Below, one piece after another: positions 44,680-54,781 of a DNA stretch of 64,000 nt. The notes below the pieces were generated by a model, which saw only the letters and a program-made list of their open reading frames with translations, was not told the DNA's origin and made no database searches. Position 1 is the first letter of the stretch. Each line of letters begins with the position of its first letter. This stretch comes from Alteromonas gilva (lineage in GTDB: Bacteria; Pseudomonadota; Gammaproteobacteria; Enterobacterales; Alteromonadaceae): the NCBI RefSeq assembly GCF_028595265.1, contig NZ_JAQQXP010000001.1, positions 2,170,001 to 2,234,000 on the forward strand, written 5' to 3'. Made by a program: the position numbers and the translations under genes.

Positions 44680-46719
44680 ATGAAAGAGATACTTCGCATT
44701 TCCGTAGCCAGTGCCATTCTTGCAGTAAGTGTCGGCGCTGGTGCGGTGACACCCGGCAATAGCGTTGAAGATTTGCCGGTGCTTCAGCAAGAAGCGCAGC
44801 ACTCTTCAGCAGCCAAGCGCATCAGCACCTTATTTACCCGTGAACATTACAAGCTGATTAAGCTTGATGACGAGTTATCTGAAAAGGTGTATGACCGCTA
44901 TTTGCAGTCACTGGATGGAAATCGAAATGTCTTTTTACAATCTGATATCGCCAAATTTGAGCAATATCGTGACACCTTTGACGATGCGTTGCAGCGGGGT
45001 AACCTGCAGGTGGCGTATGATATTTTTAATGTTAACCTTGAGCGAAGAATTGAGCGCTACCAATACGCGCTGAGTCTGCTCGACACCAAGTTTGACTTTG
45101 AAAAAGAAGGCGATCGATTCTTTTTTGACCGTGAAGATGCGCCATGGCCGGCCAATCAGGCTGAACTCGATGAGTTATGGCGCCAACGGGTGAAATACGA
45201 TGCGTTAAATCTCAAGCTGGCCGGTAAAGAACCTGAAAAAATTACTGAACTGCTGACCAAACGCTATGAGCGGGCGGTCAAACGCCTCAAACAAACCCAG
45301 AGCGAAGATGTTTTTCAAACCGTTATGAATTCGTTTGCGCGCAGCATTGAGGCTCATACCAGCTACTTATCGCCGCGCAACGCCGACCGGTTTAAGATGG
45401 ACATGAATTTGTCACTGGAAGGGATTGGTGCGGTACTACAAAGCGAAGATGACTTTACCGTCATCAAGAGTGTTGTGCCAGGCGGCCCTGCCGATAAGTC
45501 CAAGGCGATTAAGCCCGAAGATAAAATCGTTGGCGTAGCTCAGGAAGACGAAGAGTTTATTGATGTTATCGGCTGGCGTCTGGATGACGTCGTGGATATG
45601 ATCAAAGGCCCCAAGGGCAGCGAAGTCAAACTGCAGGTTCAAAAGGGCAGCGCTGACAGTACTACGATTTCCGTGGTCACGCTGGTGCGCGATAAAATTA
45701 AACTCGAAGATCGCGCTGCCAAGTCAGAAGTCTATGTACCGGATAATGGCCCCCATGCAGGCGAAAAGGTCGGTGTCATATCGATCCCGAGCTTTTACAA
45801 CAATTTACACGCTGATGTATTAAAAGAAATCAATACCCTCAAAGCAGAAGAGGTAAAGGCCATCATCGTTGATTTGCGCGGTAATGGCGGCGGCTCGCTG
45901 TCTGAAGCAACCCTGGTATCCGGGTTGTTTATTGAGCAGGGCCCGGTGGTTCAGATCCGTTATGAAGGCGGTCGCATGAGCGTAAACCAGGACACCGATG
46001 GACAGGTGTCTTATCAGGGGCCGCTAACCGTGCTGGTTGACCGGTACAGTGCGTCGGCATCTGAAATTTTTGCTGCCGCGATGCAGGATTATAACCGCGC
46101 CTTGATCATTGGTGAGCAAACCTTTGGTAAAGGTACTGTGCAGCAGCATAAAGGCCTGGGGCGAATTTACGACCTGTATGAAAATCCATTGGGTAGCGTG
46201 CAATACACCATCGCAAAGTTCTACCGTATTAACGGTGACAGTACCCAACATAAAGGTGTGGTGCCTGATATTCGTTTCCCTACGCCAATCGATCCGGCTG
46301 AATGGGGCGAAAGTCAGGAAGAAAACGCGTTACCTTATGACAGTATCAGGCGCGCGAACTACACCACTTTTGGCGATACCCAGAGTGCCCTTGACGTATT
46401 AGCGATGCAGCACTCGTCGCGCATTAGCCAGGATCCTGAATTTGGTTACATTCAACAGGACATTGAGAAGTACCAAAAAGAAAAAGACAAAGAGTTTATT
46501 TCTTTGGTCGAATCTGAGCGGTTAGCCGAGAAGCAAGAAAACGAAGAGCGGGCCCTGAAGCGTGCCAATGAGCGTTTAACCCGTATGGGCTTGCCAGTGG
46601 TTGAAGATCTTGAAGATTTACCCGAGGAGTTAGAAGAGCTGGATCCGTTCCTGGCCGAAGCCGCTAACATTACCCTTGATATGGTAAATACCGGTAAATA
46701 CGCATTAACCCGCGGTTAG
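44680..46719 (+). CDS. prc: Tail-specific (C-terminal processing) protease Prc
   Basis: 679 residues. Signal peptide about 1-22. PDZ domain about 235-320, S41A peptidase with serine S459 (YSASASEIFAAA) and lysine K484 (FGKGTVQQ), 25 residues apart as in E. coli Prc. The DUF3340-type C-terminus holds ERLAEKQENEE. Periplasmic, degrades or trims proteins by their nonpolar C-terminus. ATG with AAGAGG about 8 nt upstream; co-operonic with proQ. Confidence 0.96.
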   Translation: MKEILRISVASAILAVSVGAGAVTPGNSVEDLPVLQQEAQHSSAAKRISTLFTREHYKLIKLDDELSEKVYDRYLQSLDGNRNVFLQSDIAKFEQYRDTFDDALQRGNLQVAYDIFNVNLERRIERYQYALSLLDTKFDFEKEGDRFFFDREDAPWPANQAELDELWRQRVKYDALNLKLAGKEPEKITELLTKRYERAVKRLKQTQSEDVFQTVMNSFARSIEAHTSYLSPRNADRFKMDMNLSLEGIGAVLQSEDDFTVIKSVVPGGPADKSKAIKPEDKIVGVAQEDEEFIDVIGWRLDDVVDMIKGPKGSEVKLQVQKGSADSTTISVVTLVRDKIKLEDRAAKSEVYVPDNGPHAGEKVGVISIPSFYNNLHADVLKEINTLKAEEVKAIIVDLRGNGGGSLSEATLVSGLFIEQGPVVQIRYEGGRMSVNQDTDGQVSYQGPLTVLVDRYSASASEIFAAAMQDYNRALIIGEQTFGKGTVQQHKGLGRIYDLYENPLGSVQYTIAKFYRINGDSTQHKGVVPDIRFPTPIDPAEWGESQEENALPYDSIRRANYTTFGDTQSALDVLAMQHSSRISQDPEFGYIQQDIEKYQKEKDKEFISLVESERLAEKQENEERALKRANERLTRMGLPVVEDLEDLPEELEELDPFLAEAANITLDMVNTGKYALTRG

Positions 46720-46737
46720 GTACTTCGTAACACCTAA

Positions 46738-46765
46738 GGGTCGGCATCATTGTCGGCCCTTTTTT
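46738..46765 (+). terminator. Rho-independent terminator after prc
   Basis: GGGTCG / CGGCCC stem (one U.G pair), loop of about 10 nt, followed by six T. It ends the reductase-proQ-prc operon. Confidence 0.8.
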
Positions 46766-46831
46766 CATTGCATCAGACACTTAAACAACAAATACTAACG
46801 ACGTATATACAACAATAATAAAGGGAACAAT

Positions 46832-48166
46832 ATGGCGATTCGTGGTGAGTTTTCCTCCCGTATCGGGTTTATTCTGGCGGCAGCGGGCTCTGCAGTCGGG
46901 CTAGGTAATATTTGGGGGTTTCCAACCCAGGTAGCCAGCAACGGCGGTGCTGCTTTTGTACTGGTTTATTTGCTACTGGCCTTTGCACTGGCATACCCCG
47001 TGCTAATGGCTGAATTAGTAATAGGCCGCGCTCACCGCGCCAATATGGTTGATTCACTGGGTAAAATTACCAGTAATCCACTGGGCCGGTTAACCGGGCT
47101 GTGTGGTTGCGTCACGGTCTCTTTGATCCTGGCGTTTTATGCAATCGTCGGCGGTTGGATGATCGCCTATTTTGCCGAGTCGTTGACCCGTCCTGTGGCG
47201 TCAGCGGCGTTAAACGAATGGTTTACCAGTTATTCACTGAGTTCCAATCTGGTATTTTGCGCGCTATTTTTGTCGCTGACATCGTACATTGTGCTGGGTG
47301 GAGTGAAAGCCGGTATTGAGCGCTGGTCGGTGAGGCTCATGCCAACCTTGTTTATCCTGATGCTGGCGCTCATTGTGTACGTCAGTTTCCAACCCGGCGC
47401 CAGTGAAGGGTGGGCAGCGTATTTAGTGCCTGATTTTAGTCGCGTGCTTAACCCCGACTTGCTGATAGATGCTATGGGACAGGCGTTCTTCTCGATGTCT
47501 CTTGGGGTGGGTACCATGCTGGTCTATGGCTCTTACATGAGTAAGAAGGAAGACTTGCCGTCTATTGGTGCGGCGGTGGCACTGGTAGATATCGGTGTTG
47601 CCATTATCGCCGGTATGCTTATTATTCCGGCGATGTATGTAGCGCTTAATAACGGCATAGAAATATTTGCCGCTAACGGTGAGTTAATTGCCGGCGATCA
47701 ACTTATTTTTACGGTATTGCCAGCCCTGTTTGACACCATTGGGCCGGTAGGACTGATTGTTTCTATCGTCTTTTTTGCGCTGATGGTCATTGCTGCGGTA
47801 ACCAGTTCGATCTCAATGCTCGAAGTGCCGGTGGCCTATCTGTCGGAGAGCCGGAATTTGCCGCGTCGTCAGTCGGTGCTCATCGTTGCGCTGACTATCT
47901 TTGCGGCGAGTGCCTTGATTATCTTTAATTTCTCAACCCTGTTTGGCTTGGTTATTACGCTGACAACAAAGTACAGCCAGCCGTTGCTGGGCTTTGCATT
48001 ATGTATATTTGCCGGCTGGGTATGGAAACGTAACGACATACTGGCCGAATTAAAATTAAGTACCCCTGATATGGAGCACCGCTTGTTCTGGCGCATCTGG
48101 CCCTGGTATGTAAAGTTTGTTTGCCCATTGGTTATTTTGATTATGTTTTTCCGTTCGGTCGTATAA
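46832..48166 (+). CDS. Neurotransmitter:sodium symporter (NSS/SNF) family transporter
   Basis: 444 residues with about 11-12 helices. NSS N-terminal signature SRIGFILAAAGSAVGLGNIWGFP; the unwound TM1 segment and TM8 (VTSSISMLEVPVAYL) supply Na+ and substrate sites. Imports amino acids or related amines with Na+. ATG with AAGGGAA about 6 nt upstream; followed by the NhaC gene 9 bp later. Confidence 0.92.
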   Translation: MAIRGEFSSRIGFILAAAGSAVGLGNIWGFPTQVASNGGAAFVLVYLLLAFALAYPVLMAELVIGRAHRANMVDSLGKITSNPLGRLTGLCGCVTVSLILAFYAIVGGWMIAYFAESLTRPVASAALNEWFTSYSLSSNLVFCALFLSLTSYIVLGGVKAGIERWSVRLMPTLFILMLALIVYVSFQPGASEGWAAYLVPDFSRVLNPDLLIDAMGQAFFSMSLGVGTMLVYGSYMSKKEDLPSIGAAVALVDIGVAIIAGMLIIPAMYVALNNGIEIFAANGELIAGDQLIFTVLPALFDTIGPVGLIVSIVFFALMVIAAVTSSISMLEVPVAYLSESRNLPRRQSVLIVALTIFAASALIIFNFSTLFGLVITLTTKYSQPLLGFALCIFAGWVWKRNDILAELKLSTPDMEHRLFWRIWPWYVKFVCPLVILIMFFRSVV

Positions 48167-48175
48167 GGACATCCC

Positions 48176-49642
48176 ATGACAACAAAAGAATTAAAACAAC
48201 CCAGTCTGATTGATGCGCTTATCCCTATCGTTGCGCTAGTGTTGATGATGGGCACGGCGGTGGTGTTATTTGCCGATGACTCTTCTTACGGACCTAACCA
48301 GATAGCGCTGTTAATTGGTACCGGTTTAGCCGCGGTGATTGGCATGAAAAACGGCCATCGCTGGAAAGACATCGAGAAAGGCATTATTCAGGGGATATCG
48401 GTATCGTTGGGCGCTTGTCTGATATTGCTTGTAGTAGGGGCGCTGATTGGCACCTGGATGCTGGCTGGCACAGTGCCGACGCTGATTTACTATGGTCTGG
48501 AATTGCTTAATCCCAGTATGTTTTATGCGGCGTCCTGTGTGATTTGCGCGGTTGTGGCGATGAGTATTGGCAGTTCCTGGACCACCGCTGCAACTGTTGG
48601 TGTGGCGTTGATGGGCGTGTCCGCGGGTATGGATATGTCGGCTGCAATAACCGCTGGCGCAGTGGTTTCAGGCGCTTATTTTGGTGACAAGATATCGCCA
48701 TTGTCTGAAACCACTAACCTTGCTCCTGCGGTGGCCGGTACCGATTTATTTGAGCATATCCGCTATATGCTGTGGACGACTATCCCAAGCTTTCTGATAG
48801 CATTGGTGCTGTTTATCGCCCTTGGCTTCAGTGAGGCGTCGGATCAGTCTGCCGATAAAATTCAACAAATGCAGACGTTGCTGGAAGGGACCTTTAACCT
48901 TAACATCGTCATGCTGATACCGCTGGTTGTATTGCTCACATTAGCGATCAAAAAAATGCCGGCGTTTCCGGCCGTGGCTATTGGTGCGTTACTGGGCGGG
49001 GTATGGGCGTTAGTGTTCCAGCCCGATGTGGTGCAGTCGATGAAAGACTCTGGCGATGCCTACTCGGTAGGGGCGCTCAAGGTGGTGTGGACCGCACTAT
49101 TTGACGGTGTCAGCTTTGCTACCGGCGATGATAACCTCGATAGTCTACTGAGTCGTGGTGGTATGTCATCGATGCTCAATACCATATGGTTAATTATCTG
49201 TGCGATGTCGTTTGGGGCAGTACTGGAACGGGTTGGCTTATTAACCCGCGCAGTAAGTGCCATTTTGCACGGTGCCAAGAGCGCCGGCGCCATGGTGAGC
49301 CGCACAATTTTAACCTGTATCGGTACAAACCTGATCACCGCCGACCAATACATTGCGATTGTTATGCCTGGCCGGATGTTTAAAGAAGAATATGCCAAAC
49401 GTAATTTACACCAGCTAAACTTATCACGTAGTCTCGAAGACGGCGGCACCATCACCTCACCACTGATCCCGTGGAATACCTGCGGTGCCTATATGCATGG
49501 GGTGTTAATGGTGCATCCGTTTGACTACATTTTCTTTGCGTTCTTTAATTTAATCAGTCCGGTACTGGCAGTTATTTATGCGTACCTGGGCATAAAAATA
49601 TTACGCCTGACACCGCCTGAACCGGTGGTTTCGGCAAAATAA
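48176..49642 (+). CDS. nhaC: NhaC-family Na+/H+ antiporter
   Basis: 488 residues with about 11-12 helices and the conserved centres SIGSSWTTAATVGVALMGV, SGAYFGDKISPLSETTNLAPA and LEDGGTITSPLIPWNTCGAYM. Exchanges Na+ for H+; some members exchange malate-lactate or histidine-like metabolites. ATG with AAGGA about 6 nt upstream. The NSS symporter and this antiporter may form a sodium cycle. Confidence 0.88.
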   Translation: MTTKELKQPSLIDALIPIVALVLMMGTAVVLFADDSSYGPNQIALLIGTGLAAVIGMKNGHRWKDIEKGIIQGISVSLGACLILLVVGALIGTWMLAGTVPTLIYYGLELLNPSMFYAASCVICAVVAMSIGSSWTTAATVGVALMGVSAGMDMSAAITAGAVVSGAYFGDKISPLSETTNLAPAVAGTDLFEHIRYMLWTTIPSFLIALVLFIALGFSEASDQSADKIQQMQTLLEGTFNLNIVMLIPLVVLLTLAIKKMPAFPAVAIGALLGGVWALVFQPDVVQSMKDSGDAYSVGALKVVWTALFDGVSFATGDDNLDSLLSRGGMSSMLNTIWLIICAMSFGAVLERVGLLTRAVSAILHGAKSAGAMVSRTILTCIGTNLITADQYIAIVMPGRMFKEEYAKRNLHQLNLSRSLEDGGTITSPLIPWNTCGAYMHGVLMVHPFDYIFFAFFNLISPVLAVIYAYLGIKILRLTPPEPVVSAK

Positions 49643-49663
49643 ACCCGCTTTTTAGGAGAGGCA

Positions 49664-52264
49664 ATGACTTTAGTGGCCAAACGCCGCGACGATTATCGCG
49701 CACCTGACTTCACGATTACCGATGTAGCCCTGGACTTTGTTCTGGCGCCTGATTCTACCCGGGTAACCAGTGAGTTAAAGGTGTCAAGACAAGGCTCTCA
49801 CAGTAAATCGCTATATCTTGATGGTGAACAACTAACCCTGCTGGAACTCTCGGTTGATGGCAGTGCTGCACAAGACTATCAGCAAACTGAGTCCGGTTTA
49901 ACCATCAATAACGTGCCCGATACTTTTACGCTGCGCATCGTAACCGAGGTGAATCCGGCCGACAACAAAGCCCTGGAAGGCCTTTATTTGTCTAACGGTG
50001 TGTATTGTACTCAATGTGAAGCCGAGGGTTTTCGTCGCATTACCTATTACCTCGACCGCCCTGATGTACTGGCAAAATTCACGGTAAAAATTACCGGTGA
50101 TAAAGCCAGTTTGCCGACTATGCTAGCCAATGGTAACCCGCTTGAAAGCGGTGCGAATGACGACGGTACGCATTGGATCTTATGGCAGGATCCGTTTCCT
50201 AAGCCGGCCTATTTGTTTGCTCTGGTGGCGGGGGATTTTGATCAACTAACCGACACATTTACCACCCAAAGCGGTAAGTCAGTTGCCCTTGAACTGTACG
50301 TCGACAAAGGCAAGCGCAGTCGTGGTGAGTTTGCACTCGAAGCACTGAAACGCGCCATGCGCTGGGACGAAGAAACCTTTGGCCTGGAATACGATCTGGA
50401 TATCTACATGATAGTAGCGGTCGATTTCTTTAATATGGGCGCAATGGAAAACAAAGGGCTGAATGTTTTTAACAGCAAATTTGTGCTGGCCGATCAGGAC
50501 TCTGCCACTGATGAAGACTTCTTTAATGTTGAATCAGTGATTGCCCATGAGTACTTCCACAACTGGACGGGTAACAGGGTAACCTGTCGCGACTGGTTCC
50601 AGTTAAGCCTTAAAGAAGGCCTGACTGTATTTCGCGATCAACAGTTTAGCAGCGATATGACGTCGCCATTAAGTAATCGCATTAAGCAGGTAAGGGTGAT
50701 GCGCGAGCATCAGTTTGCTGAAGATGCCAGTGCCATGAGCCACCCAATTCGCCCTGATGAAGTCATTGAAATGAATAATTTCTATACGGTGACCGTGTAT
50801 GACAAAGGCGCCGAAGTGATTCGTATGATGCACACGTTGTTGGGCGTCGACGGTTTCAGAGCGGGTATGGACGAATATTTCCGCCGTCACGATGGTCAGG
50901 CCGTTACCTGTGATGATTTTGTATCCGCCATGCAGTCGGCAACGGATATCGACTTAGGCCATTTCGCCCGGTGGTACAGTCAGTCTGGTACGCCGCAGTT
51001 AGCGTTAGCCCGTGCATATAACGAGCAAACCGATACAGTAACCGTAACGATTACGCAGCGTAATGCGCCCACGGCGGATCAAACAGAAAAAGCGGCGCTG
51101 TTTATCCCGCTGCAAATCGAATTTATTGACGCTACGGGGCAGCATGTGACACCTGATCAGGCTATGTACGCAGACAACCTGTTGATTGTTGATAAGGATA
51201 CGACGACGCTGACGTTTACTGGAAAAGGCAGTGCGATAACCCCTGTGGCTCTGGGTAACTTTTCGGCACCGGTCAAGTTAACCTCTGATCTTACCCCGGC
51301 CGAATGGCTGCATACATTTCGTTTTGCCAACGATGCGTTTAGCCGCTGGGATGCGATTCAGCAGCTCTATAACTGGTGTATAGAACAGTATTACCAACAG
51401 CAGCCGCATGCAGTGGATGAAAATATTTGGCAAGGGTTATATCAGGCCGTTGAGGCCAGCTTGCAAGAAACTGAAATTCTGGGTGAATGTTTGGTGGTGC
51501 CAAGTTTTGAAACACTTTGCCAAAGCCGCAGTAATATTGATGTACACGCCCTTAACACCGCCAGAAAAGCCTTCAGCGAGGCATTGGCTGAGCAGTTAGC
51601 CGATTTATTACTGACCATTTATCAGGCCAATCAAACCGATGCGTATGACTATCAGCCGGAGCAGGTGAGAGCGCGCCGCTGTAAAAACGTTGTGCTGGGC
51701 TTACTTGCCCAGTTACCTGAATGTAAGGATCGTATCATCGCCCAGTTCGAAGCGTCAGATAATATGACCGACACGTTGGGGGCATTAAAAGCTGCACAGC
51801 ACCATGATTTGGTATTGTTCAGCAATTTAATGAACAGCTTCGAGCAACGCTGGCATGACGACCCACTGGTTTTGGATAAATGGTTTAGTCTGCATGCCAC
51901 CTGTGAACGCGGCGATATTCTCGCTCAACTCACATTGTTGCGCCAACATCCGCAGTTCAGCCAGCAAAACCCGAATCGGGTGAGGGCAGTAGTGGGTAGT
52001 TTTGCTTTTTATAACACCACAGGCTTTCATGCTGATGATGGCAGTGGCTACCGCTTTTTAACCGACTACTTGTTAGAACTTGATAAGCAAAACCCGCAGG
52101 TGGCATCAAGACTCGTCACTCCATTGACTCAATGGCAGCACTACAGTTCAACCCGTCAGGACTTAATGAAACGACAGTTGGCCCGTTTGCTTGAAGACAG
52201 TGGTTTAAGTAAAGATTTGTACGAGAAAGTCAGTAAAGCGCTGGCCTACGGAAATGATTGTTAA
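49664..52264 (+). CDS. pepN: Aminopeptidase N (family M1)
   Basis: 866 residues, cytosolic zinc aminopeptidase of the E. coli PepN type. Substrate motif GAMEN at 259-263, zinc site HEYFH at 295-299 with E318 in LKEGLT. The C-terminal half is the helical PepN domain. ATG with AGGAGAGG about 6 nt upstream. Liberates N-terminal residues from peptides, a step that follows extracellular proteolysis. The next gene begins inside its last codons. Confidence 0.96.
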   Translation: MTLVAKRRDDYRAPDFTITDVALDFVLAPDSTRVTSELKVSRQGSHSKSLYLDGEQLTLLELSVDGSAAQDYQQTESGLTINNVPDTFTLRIVTEVNPADNKALEGLYLSNGVYCTQCEAEGFRRITYYLDRPDVLAKFTVKITGDKASLPTMLANGNPLESGANDDGTHWILWQDPFPKPAYLFALVAGDFDQLTDTFTTQSGKSVALELYVDKGKRSRGEFALEALKRAMRWDEETFGLEYDLDIYMIVAVDFFNMGAMENKGLNVFNSKFVLADQDSATDEDFFNVESVIAHEYFHNWTGNRVTCRDWFQLSLKEGLTVFRDQQFSSDMTSPLSNRIKQVRVMREHQFAEDASAMSHPIRPDEVIEMNNFYTVTVYDKGAEVIRMMHTLLGVDGFRAGMDEYFRRHDGQAVTCDDFVSAMQSATDIDLGHFARWYSQSGTPQLALARAYNEQTDTVTVTITQRNAPTADQTEKAALFIPLQIEFIDATGQHVTPDQAMYADNLLIVDKDTTTLTFTGKGSAITPVALGNFSAPVKLTSDLTPAEWLHTFRFANDAFSRWDAIQQLYNWCIEQYYQQQPHAVDENIWQGLYQAVEASLQETEILGECLVVPSFETLCQSRSNIDVHALNTARKAFSEALAEQLADLLLTIYQANQTDAYDYQPEQVRARRCKNVVLGLLAQLPECKDRIIAQFEASDNMTDTLGALKAAQHHDLVLFSNLMNSFEQRWHDDPLVLDKWFSLHATCERGDILAQLTLLRQHPQFSQQNPNRVRAVVGSFAFYNTTGFHADDGSGYRFLTDYLLELDKQNPQVASRLVTPLTQWQHYSSTRQDLMKRQLARLLEDSGLSKDLYEKVSKALAYGNDC

Positions 52265-52490
52265 TTCAGACAAGATATATTTCTTTTCGTTAAATGAACC
52301 CTATCACCAGTGTCAGGCCCTCTACAGCGGTACAATTCCTTATGTGATATTGACCGCTGAGACGGGCGAGCGTGTGCAGGTACCTGCCGGTCGACTCCGG
52401 CAGTTTATCGACAGCCGTGGTGTGTGCGGACGTTTCAGAATGGTTGTTTCTGCGCAAAATAAAATCAAATCTTTCGAGCGAATTCGCTGA
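52254..52490 (+). CDS. DUF2835 family protein
   Basis: 78 residues. The DUF2835 pattern is visible: YFFSLNEPYHQCQALYSG, VQVPAGRLRQFIDSRGVCGR and FRMVVSAQNKIKSFERI. Overlaps the pepN 3' end by 11 bp, the placement commonly seen in gammaproteobacteria. Function unknown. Confidence 0.85.
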   Translation: MIVNSDKIYFFSLNEPYHQCQALYSGTIPYVILTAETGERVQVPAGRLRQFIDSRGVCGRFRMVVSAQNKIKSFERIR

Positions 52491-52699
52491 AATTGAACTA
52501 TACCTAGGGTCAATCGGCCCTTGGATCAGTCTTTGTAAAATCATCGGTACACCTATAAGTTATTCAATGTGCTGACTTTTTTCTAACTGGTACGATTAGT
52601 TCTTGCCATCTGTGTAAAATGATGTAATCATTTTGTTAAATAAACCGATGAGTTTGTAGTTTTATCAGCACCTTACTGCTGAATCAGGAGTATAAAATT
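52491..52699. other. Promoter region before the DUF1302 gene
   Basis: 209 bp, AT-rich in its right half. Imperfect hairpin AGGGTC/GGCCCT near 52506 could end the pepN transcript. No -35/-10 could be assigned with confidence. Confidence 0.3.
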
Positions 52700-54763
52700 A
52701 TGATAACCAGGTATAGCGCATTCAAAAAATCGCCTATCGCAGCTGGAATATTTGCCTTTTTGAGTACCGCGACATTGCCTGCCGGTGCCGCCTCATGGGA
52801 CTTTGGCGATGTATCAGTGTCGCTGGATACCAACCTTACCCTCGCAACCAGTATCCGAACCGAAGATCGCGATTACAGTTTAATCGGTAACAGCAACCAT
52901 CCTCAGTTTAACTGGAGTGGTTACAACGCCGCGACCAATGTGATTTATCCCAGTGCTGATGTTTGGGCAATGTCCGATGGTCAGTATTCAACGAATGGCG
53001 ATTTAGGCAATCTTGCGCATAATTCTGGTGATGCCTTTTCTACCCAGATATCCGGCAACCACGAACTTGATATTCGTTATGGTGACATCGGTTTCTTTGC
53101 CCGCGGCTTCTGGTTCTATGATTTTGAGCAAATGGATAACGATCGTCCGTGGGATAACCCCATTACCGGACAAACCACCGAGTTATGTGACGATCCCGAA
53201 GCCAGAGATCTGTTGTGTACCGATGTACGTTTACTCGATGCATTTGTTTATGGTGATTGGTGGATAGGCGACAGCCCGCTGACGGTGCGCGTTGGTCAGC
53301 AAGTGGTTAGCTGGGGCGAAAGTACGTTTATCCAGCACGGCATTAATACGACCAACCCGGTTGATGTGACACGCGCCCGTACTCCTGGGGCCGAACTGAA
53401 AGAAGTTTTTATTCCGGTGGGAATGGTCTTTGCGTCACTCGGTGTAACACAGAACGTCAGTATATCGGGTTATTATCAGTACGAATGGGAACGCAGCTGG
53501 TTGCCGGTCGCAGGCAGTTATTTTGCTACCAATGACTTTGCCGGTGAGGGTGGTCAGGCGAATAATATCCAGTTGGGCTTTACCGGTAACCCTGATATCG
53601 ATCTTGATTTTCTGCTGGCCTCATTGAACGGTCTGGGCGACGCGCTAAGAGCCGGCGGCGATCAGGCGGCGATTGGCCAGGCGTATTTAGCCTATCCAAC
53701 TAAAGTGGCCATTCGTGGCTTCAGCGACAGTGCGCATAACGATGCTGATGATCAGGGCCAGTACGGTTTGCGTTTGACGTGGTTTGCCGAAGCACTGAAT
53801 GAAACCGAAATGAGTTTTTACCACATTAATTATCACAGTCAGCGGCCGTTGATATCGGGTAAAACGTCTAATTTTACCCAGGCGGCAATTGCTCAGGATC
53901 TGGCTTATATTGCTCAAGGCACGATAACGCGTGATAACATCACCGACTTACAGGCCTTTACGCAAGCAGAGTTTTACTACCCTGAAGACATTAAATTGTA
54001 TGGCTTTAGCTTTAATACCAACATTGGTACTACGGCACTGGCCGGTGAGTTTGCTTACCGTCAGGATGAACCATTACAAATTGATGATGTAGAGCTGCTC
54101 TATATGGGTATGCCTGAACAGTTGGCAAACGCCGGACTGCGCCCTGACTTAGCGGGTATCTCCCAACTTAATAACATTGGCCGCGCAGCCGGACCAGGTG
54201 AAACGGCACAAGGTTATGTGTTTTCAGATACCTGGCAGGCACAATTTACGCTGTCACATGTGTTTGGCCCCATGTTAGGTGCTGATAACTTTGTTATGCT
54301 CGGTGAAGCAGGCTATGTCAATATTGTTGATTTTCCGGACCCGTCAGTAGTGCGTCTTAACGCGCCGGGCACCGGCCGGACGCCGTCTCTTGAACCTACC
54401 GAATCAGGTAACCCGCGTACCGGTTTACATACGGGGCTATCTAACGGACCAGAGACCAATCCATTTGCCACTGATGACGCCTGGGGCTATCGTTTACTGG
54501 CAGTTGCTGATTACAACAACGTGTTTTCGGGCGTTAACCTTCGCACCCGTGCGACTTTCTCGCACGACGTAAAAGGTACCACGCCTGATCCACTGTTCTT
54601 GTTTATTGAAGACACCAAATCAGCCAATATTTCTTTTACCTTTGATTACTTGAGTAAATGGTCTGCGACGGCTTCTTACAGTGCCTTCTGGGGTGGTATT
54701 GGTACCACTAACCAGCTGTCTGATCGCGACTTTATATCTTTCAATATCAAGTATGCAATTTAA
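52700..54763 (+). CDS. DUF1302 outer-membrane beta-barrel protein
   Basis: 687 residues. Signal peptide about 1-30 (ends PAGAAS). Start of the mature barrel: WDFGDVSVSLDTNLTLATS, many amphipathic strands, and a terminal strand ending FISFNIKYAI as in outer-membrane barrels. Matches the DUF1302 family. ATG with CAGGAG about 9 nt upstream. First gene of a DUF1302-DUF1329 pair, with YCF48 and RND genes next. Function not established. Confidence 0.9.
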   Translation: MITRYSAFKKSPIAAGIFAFLSTATLPAGAASWDFGDVSVSLDTNLTLATSIRTEDRDYSLIGNSNHPQFNWSGYNAATNVIYPSADVWAMSDGQYSTNGDLGNLAHNSGDAFSTQISGNHELDIRYGDIGFFARGFWFYDFEQMDNDRPWDNPITGQTTELCDDPEARDLLCTDVRLLDAFVYGDWWIGDSPLTVRVGQQVVSWGESTFIQHGINTTNPVDVTRARTPGAELKEVFIPVGMVFASLGVTQNVSISGYYQYEWERSWLPVAGSYFATNDFAGEGGQANNIQLGFTGNPDIDLDFLLASLNGLGDALRAGGDQAAIGQAYLAYPTKVAIRGFSDSAHNDADDQGQYGLRLTWFAEALNETEMSFYHINYHSQRPLISGKTSNFTQAAIAQDLAYIAQGTITRDNITDLQAFTQAEFYYPEDIKLYGFSFNTNIGTTALAGEFAYRQDEPLQIDDVELLYMGMPEQLANAGLRPDLAGISQLNNIGRAAGPGETAQGYVFSDTWQAQFTLSHVFGPMLGADNFVMLGEAGYVNIVDFPDPSVVRLNAPGTGRTPSLEPTESGNPRTGLHTGLSNGPETNPFATDDAWGYRLLAVADYNNVFSGVNLRTRATFSHDVKGTTPDPLFLFIEDTKSANISFTFDYLSKWSATASYSAFWGGIGTTNQLSDRDFISFNIKYAI

Positions 54764-54781
54764 CCAAGAGTAGTATTTGTT